Position numbers and translations under genes: made by a program | Assembly: GCA_017469945.1 (NCBI GenBank) | Contig: JAFUFI010000006.1 | Coordinates: 109,285-173,284, forward strand | DNA length: 64,000 bases | Origin: Lachnospiraceae bacterium | GTDB lineage: Bacteria > Bacillota > Clostridia > Lachnospirales > Lachnospiraceae | Direction of reading: 5' to 3' | Notes under the pieces: model-generated | Databases searched by the model: none | The model's input: only the letters and a program-made list of their open reading frames with translations | Told to the model about the DNA's origin: nothing | Shown here: positions 22,972 through 32,928 of the stretch, one piece after another | Layout of the letters: each line of letters opens with the position of its first letter | Position numbering within the stretch: the stretch's first letter is position 1

Positions 22972-24021
22972 TTAAACATTCATCTCGTAGTACATATCTT
23001 TAAAGACCTGTATCGATACCCTCGTCCATTCGCCCTGCTTAGAATCAATACCAACTTCAAGACCCAGTTTTTCGCAGAGCTCTTTTACGATATACAGTCC
23101 CATTCCCGTAGAGCGGGCTTTCCCGAGACCGTTTTTTCCGGTAAAGGACTTTTCAAATACTCTCTTTAAATCCTCCGGATATATTCCGACTCCATTATCC
23201 TCTATGGAAAGAATAACCGAATTATCTTTTACCTCCGTTCCTATTTTTATATAGGATTCTACGTCTTCCCTTCGGTATTTGATGCTGTTGGAGATAATCT
23301 GGCCGATGATAAAACGCATCCACTTAGGGTCTGTGTTTACCTTTTCGGAGCTATCCGCTTCCACCTTAAGGTCGATGCGATTTTCCAAAAGCGTCTCTCT
23401 GAAGTCCATAACGGAATCGTGAATGATACTGCCAATGGTTACCTCCTGTATATGGTAATCCTTCTCGGCATTTTCCGAGCGGGAATAGTACAGCGCCTGG
23501 TCCACGTACTCTGTTATCCTTCCCACTTCTGCCTGAATCTTTTTATAGTTCTCTTTAAGTCCGGGATCTACATCGCCCGCGCTAAGCATATTGTGGAGTT
23601 TAAGACTGATGGCTGATAACGGAAGCTTGATCTCATGAATCCAGGTTTCTATATATTCCGCGTACTCTTTACTGTTTTTAACGTAAATCCCTACATTCTC
23701 CATCATGGATTTGTCGATCTCGTAGAGAATGTCGCAGATAATCTGTCCTTCCAAAAACTCCGGCCGCTCCAGCGTCTCTAAGACAAGGTACGCTTTATCG
23801 AGGCGCTTTACATTATTCGAGAGGGAGTTATAAAACTTTCTCCTTCTGAAAAATCCAATGGTTATTTTTGCGGTCTCCGTAAGCACCATCAAAACGTCGA
23901 TTATGATGATTGCCGCAATATTTAATCTAAAGATAATCATCAGCCAGGTGACCAATACCAATAAAACAAGGGATAGAACAATCTCTACCCCTTTATCTTT
24001 TAAGTAGTCTTTAAGTTTCAA
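22972..24021 (-). CDS. BceS-type intramembrane-sensing histidine kinase
   Basis: A kinase of 349 residues from the chosen start. Two closely spaced membrane helices near the N-terminus leave almost no extracellular part, as in kinases that read the state of a partner ABC transporter. The phospho-accepting His is H129 in TWIHEIKLPL, followed by N-box NSIKYR, DNGVGI and GMGLYIV. The start is unsure: TTG 24021 has AGGGG 7 bp upstream and overlaps the regulator stop, while TTG 24051 lies further inside the regulator gene without a site. Confidence 0.88.
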   Translation of the reverse strand: MKLKDYLKDKGVEIVLSLVLLVLVTWLMIIFRLNIAAIIIIDVLMVLTETAKITIGFFRRRKFYNSLSNNVKRLDKAYLVLETLERPEFLEGQIICDILYEIDKSMMENVGIYVKNSKEYAEYIETWIHEIKLPLSAISLKLHNMLSAGDVDPGLKENYKKIQAEVGRITEYVDQALYYSRSENAEKDYHIQEVTIGSIIHDSVMDFRETLLENRIDLKVEADSSEKVNTDPKWMRFIIGQIISNSIKYRREDVESYIKIGTEVKDNSVILSIEDNGVGIYPEDLKRVFEKSFTGKNGLGKARSTGMGLYIVKELCEKLGLEVGIDSKQGEWTRVSIQVFKDMYYEMNV

Positions 24022-24679
24022 GAATATACCCCTGCCCCTTTCTTGTCTCAATTACATTTTCTATTCCGGCTTCGGCAAGTTTCCCGCGCAGTCTGCTGAT
24101 GTTTACCGTAAGCGCATTATCGTTAAGGTATTCGCTGTTGTTCCAAAGGTCCGTCATCAGCTCGTCCCTTGTAACGATTTTTCCGCGGTGGCCATAAAGA
24201 TAGGAGAGGATCAGCATCTCGTTTTTGGAAAGGACTATCTCCTCGCCGCCTTCTCCGATAAGAGTACTTTTTCTGAAATTAAGGCTTCCCCCTCCAAGGT
24301 CCGCAACCTCTTCAGTTTGTCCCATTCTCTTAAAGATATTTCCTATCCTTAAAAGCAGGAGTGTAGGATTGTATGGCTTTGTAATATAATCGTCAGCTCC
24401 GTATCCGATGGTTATAACCTCATCTCTTTCCGCGTCGCTGCTTGTTACCATTATAACGGGAATCTGGGACTGTTTGCGAAGCTGCCTGAGTATCTCTTTC
24501 CCGTTCATCCCCGGAAGGTTGATATCAAGCAGTATCATATCCGGCGCCGAGTTTAAGATGTTTTCCACAGGGCTTTCAAAGATTTCCGGCGCTTCTACGC
24601 TGTATCCTGAGTTGGACAAAAGGATTGCCAGCTCTTCTCTTATCCCTTCATCATCTTCCAAAACCATTATTTTTTTCAT
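24011..24679 (-). CDS. BceR-type OmpR-family response regulator
   Basis: A 222-residue regulator with receiver domain (phospho-acceptor D52 in LLDINLPGMNG, K in YITKPYNP) and a C-terminal winged helix (VTRDELMTDLWNN, VNISRLRGKL). GGGGAGG stands before ATG 24679. Its kinase, ABC ATPase and permease follow on the same strand. Predicted to switch on the transporter genes through the palindrome at 22940-22957. Confidence 0.92.
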   Translation of the reverse strand: MKKIMVLEDDEGIREELAILLSNSGYSVEAPEIFESPVENILNSAPDMILLDINLPGMNGKEILRQLRKQSQIPVIMVTSSDAERDEVITIGYGADDYITKPYNPTLLLLRIGNIFKRMGQTEEVADLGGGSLNFRKSTLIGEGGEEIVLSKNEMLILSYLYGHRGKIVTRDELMTDLWNNSEYLNDNALTVNISRLRGKLAEAGIENVIETRKGQGYILET

Positions 24680-24711
24680 TTTGTCCTCCCCGGTTTTCCC
24701 CCGGCAAATGC

Positions 24712-25653
24712 TTACAAAGTAGCTCTCACGTTTCCGTCAAGGAATCTCTGAAAGCCCAACCAGCCGCTGTTTTCCGAATTATTCTCAAGGATTTCCTTAA
24801 AGGTCTCCATCTTGGCGTCCGTATCGTCCGCGTAACTAAGCGCCATAGCCTCGATAAGAGCGGGTGTCTTGGGCGATCCGAATTCCAGCTTTCCGTGGTG
24901 AGCAAGTATGCAGTGCTGAAGCTGGAGAAGGTCGTTTTTGGAAAATCCTTCTATCTTTGCAGCTCTCTTTCCCACCATATTTGAACCCATTACGATATGT
25001 CCCAAAAGGTTTCCTTCGTCCGTGTAATCATTCTCGGGGAAGGCTGAAATCTCGTATACTTTTCCGATATCATGGCACATAGCCGCCGTTAAAAGAAGGT
25101 CCCTTTTAAGGATCGGATAGGCGGTAGAGTAGTAATCACAAAGTTTCGTTACGCTTAAGGTATGCTCCAAAAGTCCGCCTACAAAGCCGTGGTGAACGCT
25201 CTTTGCGGCTGATGAGAATTTGAACTTCTTAACAAAATCCTCGTCCTTAACAAATAAATCCTGTAAAAGCGCCTTGTAAGAGGGATTCTTGATGCTCTCG
25301 ATAAGAGCCTTTAAGTCTGCGTACATATCTTCGATATTTTTTGAAGATGTGGGAAGATAATCCGCGGGGTCGTACTCTCCCTCGCCGGCTTTTCTCGCTC
25401 TTCTGATATTTAGCTGAAGTGCATTGTTAAAAGAAGTAACTTCTCCGTGTATATCGATATAATCGAGCTTGTCGAATTCATCAATACCCGGATCGTTGGG
25501 CTCCCAGACCTTACATTCGATAGATCCTGTCTTATCCTGAAGAGTGACGTTGTCGTAGCTTTTTCCGTTCTTGGTGGTAGCGCTTGTCTTGCTCTTAACC
25601 ATATAGATTCCGGAAACCTTCTCTCCGTCTCTGAATTCTTTAATGTATTTCAT
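24712..25653 (-). CDS. yhaM: 3'-5' exoribonuclease YhaM
   Basis: A 313-residue protein with an N-terminal OB fold (YDNVTLQDKTGSIECKVWEP) and an HD domain (HHGFVGGLLEHTLSV, AAMCHDIGKVYEIS, LQHCILAHHGKLEFGSP) with metal-binding His and Asp residues in place. This is the YhaM/CBF1 architecture and normal length. Family members trim RNA, and single-stranded DNA, from the 3' end. AGGAG precedes ATG 25653. It follows the HtrA-like gene by 15 bp on the same strand. Confidence 0.9.
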   Translation of the reverse strand: MKYIKEFRDGEKVSGIYMVKSKTSATTKNGKSYDNVTLQDKTGSIECKVWEPNDPGIDEFDKLDYIDIHGEVTSFNNALQLNIRRARKAGEGEYDPADYLPTSSKNIEDMYADLKALIESIKNPSYKALLQDLFVKDEDFVKKFKFSSAAKSVHHGFVGGLLEHTLSVTKLCDYYSTAYPILKRDLLLTAAMCHDIGKVYEISAFPENDYTDEGNLLGHIVMGSNMVGKRAAKIEGFSKNDLLQLQHCILAHHGKLEFGSPKTPALIEAMALSYADDTDAKMETFKEILENNSENSGWLGFQRFLDGNVRATL

Positions 25654-25668
25654 TTTTCTGCTCCTATC

Positions 25669-27003
25669 TTATTCCTCGTGATTTCTTGACGAAATTGTAA
25701 GAGGAATGCTTATTTCAACGTACTCTGACTGGGATTTTCTTGAAACCCTGAGTACGATTTCTTCATCAGGTCTGTGTTTATGTAAAATCGTAACGTATTC
25801 CAAAAATGAATTTACGCTTTGTTCGTCAATTCCTACGATAACATCCCCCACTTGTATTCCCGCAAGCATCGCGGGCGAATCCATCTCCGTTTTCGTAACG
25901 TACGCTCCCATAGGAACTCCGAGCTGCTGGTTTGCCTCTCCCGTGACATTGGTTCCGTAGATGCCAAGATATCCAATCTTTTGGGAATTGGAAAGCTTTT
26001 CGATAAGGTCCTTAAGCTCGGTAATACCGTAGGCCATAACAACCGTATTGTCTGTAGTGTCGTTTTCTCTCGGGGTGATGATTCCGACTACCTGCCCCTG
26101 CATATTAAAAAGAGCACCGCTGGCATTGCTGCTTCCGAATATGTCTGTCTGGTACGAATATAAAAATGTATCAACATCGGATACCATATTTTTCGCGGCT
26201 GTAACGATTCCGTAACCAATGGATCCCGGTACTCCCTGAGGACTTCCGACCGCAACGACTCCCATACCGACGTATATCGAGCTGCTGCTGCCAAGTGGCG
26301 CGATGTATGAATCAATATCAAGATCCGAAGGGATATCCTTTAAAGAAACTCCGATTATTGCAAGTCCCGTTACTTCATCGATTTCCTTGATGTATGCCTT
26401 TGCGGTAAGACCGGTCCTGAGGGACATGGTGATTGAGTCTGCATTTTGAAGAGCCTGACTGTCCGCAAGGATCAAAAGCTCAACATTGTTCTCGGCTACT
26501 ATTATTCCCGACGTGACGTTACTGGAGTCGTTAACAGAGCTGAGCCAGTCTACGGAAGATTTGACAGCCGTGATCGTAACCATGTAATTTCCAAGCTCTC
26601 TGGCGTAGCTCGACATGGAAATCAGCATCTGGCGGTATTTCGTAGCGTCAAAGTGAATCCTTGATAAAAGAGCGGATACCTGGTCTTCGCTTAAGGGGAG
26701 CTCGATACTTGAATCTATCAGCTCGTCCGATGTCATATCCGCAAGAGCGGACTCCTGCATCATCACATCACTCAGCATCTCTTCCGGGCTCATTTCCTCC
26801 TCGGGGAAGCTTACAAGCGTAGGGGAATCCGATTTGCTGTTTGTTGTGATCTTTGTAAGAAATGGCGTAAGCACAAGGATTATAAGGCTTGCTACTACGC
26901 CGAATATGATCGCCATCACAACGGTCGTAACCGTTCTCTTAACCACCTTTGCGGTATTTACAGGTCTTTTCTTTATATCTTCTTTTATAAAATCACGGTC
27001 CAT
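25669..27003 (-). CDS. HtrA-like protein with lost catalytic triad
   Basis: A 444-residue membrane-anchored protein: one membrane helix at about 25-47, a trypsin-like domain at about 145-340 and a PDZ domain at about 350-435 (GAYVTKTEMDSPAMLAGIQV). In the positions where HtrA has HVV, TDLA and GNSGGPL, this protein reads ADSQAL, TGLA and NASGALFN. The catalytic His and Asp are therefore missing and the Ser is replaced or shifted. It is probably a binding or scaffold protein outside the membrane, not a protease. GAGG precedes ATG 27003. Confidence 0.78.
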   Translation of the reverse strand: MDRDFIKEDIKKRPVNTAKVVKRTVTTVVMAIIFGVVASLIILVLTPFLTKITTNSKSDSPTLVSFPEEEMSPEEMLSDVMMQESALADMTSDELIDSSIELPLSEDQVSALLSRIHFDATKYRQMLISMSSYARELGNYMVTITAVKSSVDWLSSVNDSSNVTSGIIVAENNVELLILADSQALQNADSITMSLRTGLTAKAYIKEIDEVTGLAIIGVSLKDIPSDLDIDSYIAPLGSSSSIYVGMGVVAVGSPQGVPGSIGYGIVTAAKNMVSDVDTFLYSYQTDIFGSSNASGALFNMQGQVVGIITPRENDTTDNTVVMAYGITELKDLIEKLSNSQKIGYLGIYGTNVTGEANQQLGVPMGAYVTKTEMDSPAMLAGIQVGDVIVGIDEQSVNSFLEYVTILHKHRPDEEIVLRVSRKSQSEYVEISIPLTISSRNHEE

Positions 27004-27125
27004 TTTCTTTTCCTCAAAATTAAAACCACGCATATACATAATATCTTTTTCACTTAAAAAAGTAAAGAAATGCGCTGTCCTTTGTGTTATACTTTATTTG
27101 AAAAAATGCAGGAATAACTTTACTT

Positions 27126-29513
27126 ATGAATACTAAATCTTTAAAAACACTTGAATATGACAAAATAATAAATATGCTCGAAGAAAAGGCCGATTCGGAT
27201 CCCGGAAGGGAGCTTTGCCGTAATCTCCTTCCTCAGGTTCAGATGCAGGAGATTCAAAAGTCTCAGCAGGAAACCGCTGATGCCGTATCAAGAATATTTA
27301 AAAAGGGCAGTACCTCTTTTGGCGGAAACTTTGATCTTCGCTACGCTATCAAATCTCTCGAGGTGGGAAGTACTCTTTCCGCTTCTGAACTTTTGCGCCT
27401 TGCGGGGCAGCTTGTTAATGCGGATCGTATAAAGACCTACGGGCAAAAGGAAAATGAGGATGTCCCTTCGGACAGCCTTGATGAATACTTTGAAAATCTT
27501 CATCCCCTTACTACTATCTCAAGCGAGATTAACCGCTGTATATTAGCAGAGGATGAGTTTGCCGATGATGCGAGCCCTAATCTTAAGTCTATCCGAAGAC
27601 AGATCACATCCGCCAGCGACAAGATCCATACCGTCCTTCGTCAGATGGTAAACGGTCCTTTAAAGACTTATCTTCAGGATTCCGTCATCACGATGCGTGA
27701 CGACAGGTATTGCATCCCCGTAAAGGCTGAGTACAAGAGTCAGGTTCCCGGTATGATCCACGACCAGTCATCTACCGGTTCTACTTTCTTTATCGAGCCC
27801 TCTGCCGTTGTTTCTTTAAACAACGATATCCGTTCTCTTCTTCTTGATGAGAAAAAGGAGATAGAAAAGATTCTTGCGGATCTTAGCTATCGCTGCGCTG
27901 AGCATACCGAAGAGCTTTCCGAAAATCAGCGCATTCTTACGGAGCTTGATTTTATCTTTGCAAAAGCAAAACTTGCCCTTGATATGAACGCTTCAATGCC
28001 TATGTACAATCGCAAGCATTACCTCAATTTAAAGAAAGCAAGACATCCTCTTCTCGATAAAAAGAAGGTCGTTCCTATTGATATTTATCTCGGAAGAGAT
28101 TTTGATCTTTTGATCGTTACCGGTCCCAATACGGGCGGTAAGACCGTCTCCTTAAAGACAGTCGGTCTCCTTTGCCTGATGGGTCAGGCGGGACTCCATA
28201 TTCCCGCTTCCGACAGAAGCGAACTTTGTATCTTTAATGATGTTTTTGCAGATATCGGCGACGAACAGAGCATCGAGCAGTCCCTTTCGACCTTCTCTTC
28301 ACATATGGTTAATATCGTGGAGATCCTTAAAATAGCAGACCGCCACAGCCTCTGCCTTTTTGATGAGCTTGGAGCGGGAACCGACCCCACTGAGGGTGCG
28401 GCTCTTGCCATATCCATCTTAAGTCATCTTCACGAGCAGGGCATCCGTACAATGGCAACAACTCACTACAGCGAGCTTAAGCTTTTCGCTCTTTCTACGG
28501 AAGGGATCATGAACGCAAGCTGCGAATTTGATGTTGAGTCCTTAAGGCCTACCTATCGCCTGCTTATCGGTATCCCCGGAAAGAGTAACGCTTTCGCAAT
28601 CTCGCAAAAGCTTGGTCTTCCCGAGTTTATAATCGATAAAGCGAAAGAACAGATCAGCAGCGAAAACGAATCCTTCGAGGATGTTATCTCCGACCTTGAG
28701 CATAACCGTATCGTCATCGAGAATGAGCGCAAGGAAATCGCGGAATACAAAGAAAAAATCCGTACTTTGCAGGAACAGCTCCACGCCAAAAACGAAAAGC
28801 TGGATCAGGTCAAAGACCGTATAATCCGCGAAGCCAATGAGCAGGCTCGTGATATTTTACAGGAAGCCAAAGATTTCGCGGACGAAACGATAAGGGATAT
28901 CAACAAAGCGGCACAGTCCGGAGATGTTCGTACTTTGGAAAGTCACAGAAGCAGCGTCCGTAAGTCCATTGATGACAAGAACGCCAAGCTGTCAAAGAAA
29001 TCCGATAAGGCTATTAAAGCTGACGCCAAGGGACTTGTCGATCCCGCGAAGCTTAAAAAAGGCGACAGCGTACGAATCATCTCTATGAATCTGAAAGGTA
29101 CCGTTGCTACTTTACCCGACGCAAAGGGAAATCTTTTCGTCCTCTGCGGTATTATCAGAACCCAGACAAATGTCAAAGACCTTGCTTATGCGCAGGAAGA
29201 TGAAATAAAGACCCCGAATATGAATTTCTCCGGTGGCGCCGGAAAGCTTAAGATGAGTAAGGCGATGAACATCTCCGCCGAAATCAATCTCTTAGGGCGT
29301 ACGGGAGATGAAGCAATCTCCGAGCTTGAAAAATACCTTGATGATGCTTATATCGCTCATCTTCCTTCCGTTCGTATCGTACACGGAAAAGGCACCGGAG
29401 CCCTGCGAACAGCAGTCCATAACTACCTCCGCCGCCAAAAGCATGTTGCGGATTACAGACTCGGCGAATACGGCGAGGGTGATGCGGGTGTTACAATAGT
29501 TACTTTTAAATAG
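27126..29513 (+). CDS. mutS2: Endonuclease MutS2
   Basis: A 795-residue MutS2. The ATPase domain has Walker A GPNTGGKT near residues 332-339, FDELGAGTDPTEGAALA and TTHYSELK. A long coiled coil covers about 520-620, and a C-terminal Smr domain covers about 720-795 (VRIVHGKGTGALRTAV). It is the full family architecture and lacks the MutS mismatch domains. MutS2 acts on branched DNA and, in Gram-positive species, on collided ribosomes. It is transcribed from the plus strand, against the presumed fork direction left of the origin. Confidence 0.95.
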   Translation: MNTKSLKTLEYDKIINMLEEKADSDPGRELCRNLLPQVQMQEIQKSQQETADAVSRIFKKGSTSFGGNFDLRYAIKSLEVGSTLSASELLRLAGQLVNADRIKTYGQKENEDVPSDSLDEYFENLHPLTTISSEINRCILAEDEFADDASPNLKSIRRQITSASDKIHTVLRQMVNGPLKTYLQDSVITMRDDRYCIPVKAEYKSQVPGMIHDQSSTGSTFFIEPSAVVSLNNDIRSLLLDEKKEIEKILADLSYRCAEHTEELSENQRILTELDFIFAKAKLALDMNASMPMYNRKHYLNLKKARHPLLDKKKVVPIDIYLGRDFDLLIVTGPNTGGKTVSLKTVGLLCLMGQAGLHIPASDRSELCIFNDVFADIGDEQSIEQSLSTFSSHMVNIVEILKIADRHSLCLFDELGAGTDPTEGAALAISILSHLHEQGIRTMATTHYSELKLFALSTEGIMNASCEFDVESLRPTYRLLIGIPGKSNAFAISQKLGLPEFIIDKAKEQISSENESFEDVISDLEHNRIVIENERKEIAEYKEKIRTLQEQLHAKNEKLDQVKDRIIREANEQARDILQEAKDFADETIRDINKAAQSGDVRTLESHRSSVRKSIDDKNAKLSKKSDKAIKADAKGLVDPAKLKKGDSVRIISMNLKGTVATLPDAKGNLFVLCGIIRTQTNVKDLAYAQEDEIKTPNMNFSGGAGKLKMSKAMNISAEINLLGRTGDEAISELEKYLDDAYIAHLPSVRIVHGKGTGALRTAVHNYLRRQKHVADYRLGEYGEGDAGVTIVTFK

Positions 29514-29548
29514 ATCGTTTAGTAATTACATTTGATAAGGAGTGTGTA

Positions 29549-30250
29549 ATGGCTATCAAACAAAAGATCCTTATAGTTGACGATGACAACAATATCGCAG
29601 AGCTGATTTCCCTCTATCTTATGAAGGAATGCTTTGAGACCGAGATTGTTAATGACGGTGAATCCGCCCTTGCGAAGATTCCCATATTTAACCCTAATCT
29701 CATACTTCTCGATATTATGCTCCCCGGCATTGACGGTTATCAGGTTTGCCGCGAAGTAAGGGCAAAGTCCTCGATTCCTATCATTATGCTTTCCGCAAAA
29801 GGAGAAGTATTTGATAAGGTTTTGGGACTTGAACTCGGCGCCGACGATTATATTGAAAAGCCCTTTGAATCCAAGGAGATGGTTGCAAGAGTTAAAGCAG
29901 TCCTTAGAAGATATCGCGTTGAAGAAACTCCTAAGGTAACCGACGGTGAGGAGTGCGTATCTTATCCCGATCTTATTATCAACAAGACCAATTATTCCGT
30001 TACCTATTACGGAAAGAATATAGAGATGCCTCCCAAGGAGCTTGAGCTTCTCTACCACCTGGCTTCGAATCCCAACAGGGTTTACACAAGAGAGCAGCTT
30101 CTTGACAGTATCTGGAGTTACGATTATATCGGCGATACTCGTACCGTTGACGTACATATTAAGAGACTGAGAGAAAAAATCAGCGACCATGAAAAGTGGA
30201 GAATTTCTACAATCTGGGGAAAAGGTTACAAGTTCGAGACGAACAATTAA
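29549..30250 (+). CDS. OmpR-family response regulator (PhoP-like)
   Basis: A 233-residue regulator with receiver D55 (LILLDIMLPG), ADDYIEKPFES and a winged-helix domain ending KRLREKISDHEKW...TIWGKGYKFE. AAGGAG precedes ATG 29549. The cognate kinase starts 6 bp downstream. The sensed signal and target genes cannot be read from this window. Confidence 0.92.
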   Translation: MAIKQKILIVDDDNNIAELISLYLMKECFETEIVNDGESALAKIPIFNPNLILLDIMLPGIDGYQVCREVRAKSSIPIIMLSAKGEVFDKVLGLELGADDYIEKPFESKEMVARVKAVLRRYRVEETPKVTDGEECVSYPDLIINKTNYSVTYYGKNIEMPPKELELLYHLASNPNRVYTREQLLDSIWSYDYIGDTRTVDVHIKRLREKISDHEKWRISTIWGKGYKFETNN

Positions 30251-30256
30251 TCCGTT

Positions 30257-31678
30257 ATGAAAAAAACTCTTTATCTTAAATTTTTGCTGGCTTATCTGAT
30301 ATTCGGTGTTTTCGGCTTTATAATCGTTTCAGTCTTTGTGCCGTCTATGACCGAGCAGACCCTTACCAGAGACAAAGCAAATACTCTATACTCCGAGGCG
30401 ACTCTCATTGCAAATACCTATGCGAGCGGCCTCTACTCCAGTAGCGCTTCTCTTGAGACAGTTAAGCTGCAGATCGATGCTCTTTCCGTTTATATGAACT
30501 CGGAGATACAGATAATCAACCCTTCCGGTCGTATTGTTCTTGATTCGAATACTCCTATCAATATCAATGAAGCGGTTTATATCGAGGACTTCGACCCTAC
30601 GATAATCAGCGGTTCCTTTTATATCATAGACAATTTCTTCGGTTCCTTCGATCATGATGTCCTTACGGTAATCTCTCCTATAACTACCGATTACTTTTTA
30701 AAGGGTTACGTTGCCATACACGCTTCGGTTTCAGATATTCAAAACACATCAAATACGATCCTGAATATCTGCTATATAACTTTAGCTATCATATTCTTTT
30801 TGTCATTCATTATTTTGATTTTCTTTACGCAGCTTGTATACAGACCACTCCGCAAGATTACTTTTGCCGCAGAACAGTATGCCCAGGGAAATTATCATTA
30901 TGAAATCTCTTTAGACAGTAACGATGAGATGGGCTATCTTGCCGCCAGCCTAAACTATATGGCAAATACTATAGCGGGACAGGAAGACGATCAAAAGAAG
31001 TTCGTTGCCAATGTTTCTCATGACTTTAGATCTCCTCTTACTTCAATCCGCGGTTTTTTGGAGGCGATGCTTGACGGAACGATTCCTCTTGAGATGCATG
31101 ACAAATATATAAATACTGTTCTTAACGAGACTGACCGACTTACTAAGCTTACAAACAGCCTGCTTACGCTGAACAACTTAAATACCAGCGGTGTGATCCT
31201 GGACCTTTCCAATTTTGATATAAACAAAGTTATCCGCGATACCGCCGCCTCCTTCGAAGGTTCCTGCAGAAGCAAAGGAATCTCAATCGCCCTTTCTCTT
31301 ACCGGAGATGAGATGGTAGTAAGAGCCGACTGCGAAAGAATCAAACAGGTTCTCTACAATCTGATTGATAACGCTATAAAGTTCAGCCATCATGACTCGA
31401 CGATCAAGGTTGAAACCACATTACGAAAAAATAAGCTCTTTGTCTCCGTCAAGGACTCCGGCGTAGGAATCCCGAAGGACGACATCAAGCTTATTTGGAA
31501 CAGGTTTTATAAATCTGATTCTTCCCGCGGTAAGGATAAGCGCGGAACCGGCCTTGGCCTTTCTATCGTTAAGGAAATCATCAACGCGCACAACGAGAAC
31601 ATAAATGTTGTCAGTACCGAAGGCGAAGGCAGCGAATTTATATTCTCCCTTGCAATAGTAGAAGAGGATGAGCTTTAA
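30257..31678 (+). CDS. Sensor histidine kinase with HAMP domain
   Basis: A 473-residue kinase with two membrane helices (about 8-28 and 168-190) flanking an extracellular sensor of about 140 residues, then HAMP, HisKA with H255 (VSHDFRSPLTSIRGF) and HATPase (NLIDNAIKFS, VKDSGVGI, GTGLGLSIV). The general plan resembles PhoR/WalK without a PAS domain. It ends in the loop of an intrinsic terminator, so the two-gene operon stops here. Confidence 0.9.
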   Translation: MKKTLYLKFLLAYLIFGVFGFIIVSVFVPSMTEQTLTRDKANTLYSEATLIANTYASGLYSSSASLETVKLQIDALSVYMNSEIQIINPSGRIVLDSNTPININEAVYIEDFDPTIISGSFYIIDNFFGSFDHDVLTVISPITTDYFLKGYVAIHASVSDIQNTSNTILNICYITLAIIFFLSFIILIFFTQLVYRPLRKITFAAEQYAQGNYHYEISLDSNDEMGYLAASLNYMANTIAGQEDDQKKFVANVSHDFRSPLTSIRGFLEAMLDGTIPLEMHDKYINTVLNETDRLTKLTNSLLTLNNLNTSGVILDLSNFDINKVIRDTAASFEGSCRSKGISIALSLTGDEMVVRADCERIKQVLYNLIDNAIKFSHHDSTIKVETTLRKNKLFVSVKDSGVGIPKDDIKLIWNRFYKSDSSRGKDKRGTGLGLSIVKEIINAHNENINVVSTEGEGSEFIFSLAIVEEDEL

Positions 31679-31693
31679 GCTCATCCTCTTTTT
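31664..31693 (+). terminator. Intrinsic terminator overlapping the kinase stop codon
   Basis: GAGGATGAGCTT and its mirror AGCTCATCCTC form a 12-bp stem with the stop codon TAA (31676-31678) at its tip, followed by TTTTT. Translation to the stop would compete with folding. Genes converge here, with the antiporter ending at 31721. Confidence 0.9.
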
Positions 31694-31720
31694 AATATCC
31701 GTCTTTACTTTTAATACTTA

Positions 31721-32911
31721 CTAATTTGCTTTTAAGGCTTTCTTATCATCTCTGGAGTACAAAAGCTTTAATACAATCGGTGTACTGATGCTTGAAACGA
31801 TTATAAGTAAGATTACAGCGGTAAAGTATACCGGTTCTACCATTCCAACTGCAAGACCTTTCTGAGTAACAATAAGAGCTACTTCTCCTCTTGTCATCAT
31901 TCCCACACCGACTTTAAGCGAATCTGACCAGCTATGCTTTAATGCTTTAGACATAAGTCCGCATCCAATGATCTTTGTAAGGAGCGCTACAAGTACAAAT
32001 CCTATACTGAAGAATATGATCTGCGCATTAACATGGCTTATATCTGTCTTAAGTCCGATACTTGCAAAAAATACCGGTCCGAAGAGCATATAAGAGTTGG
32101 TTTCTACCTTGTCGTCGATATAATCATGATCCTTGATAGAGCAGAGGATGATTCCGGCAACATAAGCTCCTGTAATATCCGCTATTCCGAAAAATCTCTC
32201 GGCACAGTAAGCAAATACAAAGCAGATAGCAAGTCCAAGGATGGGGATTCTGTGGGTTCTTGGCCACTTAAAGTCGATCAATTTTACAAGCTTATAAATT
32301 CCGAATCCAAGTCCTATCGCTATTACAAAGAAAAGTACCGTTGAAAGTACAACCTTTCCGGGATTTGAATCGGGATTCTTAAATCCTATAACAAAGGTAA
32401 GGACAATAATTCCGATTACATCGTCTATTATAGCGGCGCTTAGTATCGTCGTTCCTATCTCACCCTGTAATTTACCCATTTCCTTAAGGGACTGAACGGT
32501 TATACTTACGCTGGTGGCAGTCATTATCACTCCGATAAATACCGCCGAGAAGAACTTCTCGCTTCCCCAGGGTGCGATTCCGTAAAATCCCATATATAAA
32601 AGGGTTCCGCCTACAAGAGGAACAAATACTCCGGCGCATGCAATAGCAAGCGCTTTGGGGCCCGTTTTCATAAGGTCTTTAAGATTTGTTTCAAGACCTG
32701 CGGAGAACATAAGGAGTATTACGCCTATCTCCGCCATCTTTGAAATAAAATCATTAAGCTCAACAAGTCCGAGAAGACTCGGCCCTATAAGAAGACCCGC
32801 AACAATTTCACCAACTACCTGAGGTGCTTTTAACTTTCTTGCTATAAGTCCAAATACTTTTGCAAAAACAATTATTATTGCCAGATCTTTAAGAATTACA
32901 TACGGTTCCAC
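31721..32911 (-). CDS. Cation/proton antiporter (CPA2, NapA/Kef type)
   Basis: A 396-residue membrane protein with about 12 helices. LKAPQVVGEIVAGLLIGPSLLG is the family opening, and ATSVSITVQSL and IIDDVIGIIVL hold the ion-exchange site with a DD pair. There is no C-terminal TrkA-N domain, so it is nearer NapA than KefB/C. It exchanges Na+ or K+ for protons. It follows gyrA by 17 bp and may be transcribed with it. Confidence 0.88.
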   Translation of the reverse strand: MEPYVILKDLAIIIVFAKVFGLIARKLKAPQVVGEIVAGLLIGPSLLGLVELNDFISKMAEIGVILLMFSAGLETNLKDLMKTGPKALAIACAGVFVPLVGGTLLYMGFYGIAPWGSEKFFSAVFIGVIMTATSVSITVQSLKEMGKLQGEIGTTILSAAIIDDVIGIIVLTFVIGFKNPDSNPGKVVLSTVLFFVIAIGLGFGIYKLVKLIDFKWPRTHRIPILGLAICFVFAYCAERFFGIADITGAYVAGIILCSIKDHDYIDDKVETNSYMLFGPVFFASIGLKTDISHVNAQIIFFSIGFVLVALLTKIIGCGLMSKALKHSWSDSLKVGVGMMTRGEVALIVTQKGLAVGMVEPVYFTAVILLIIVSSISTPIVLKLLYSRDDKKALKAN

Positions 32912-32928
32912 GACAATACGCCTCTTTT

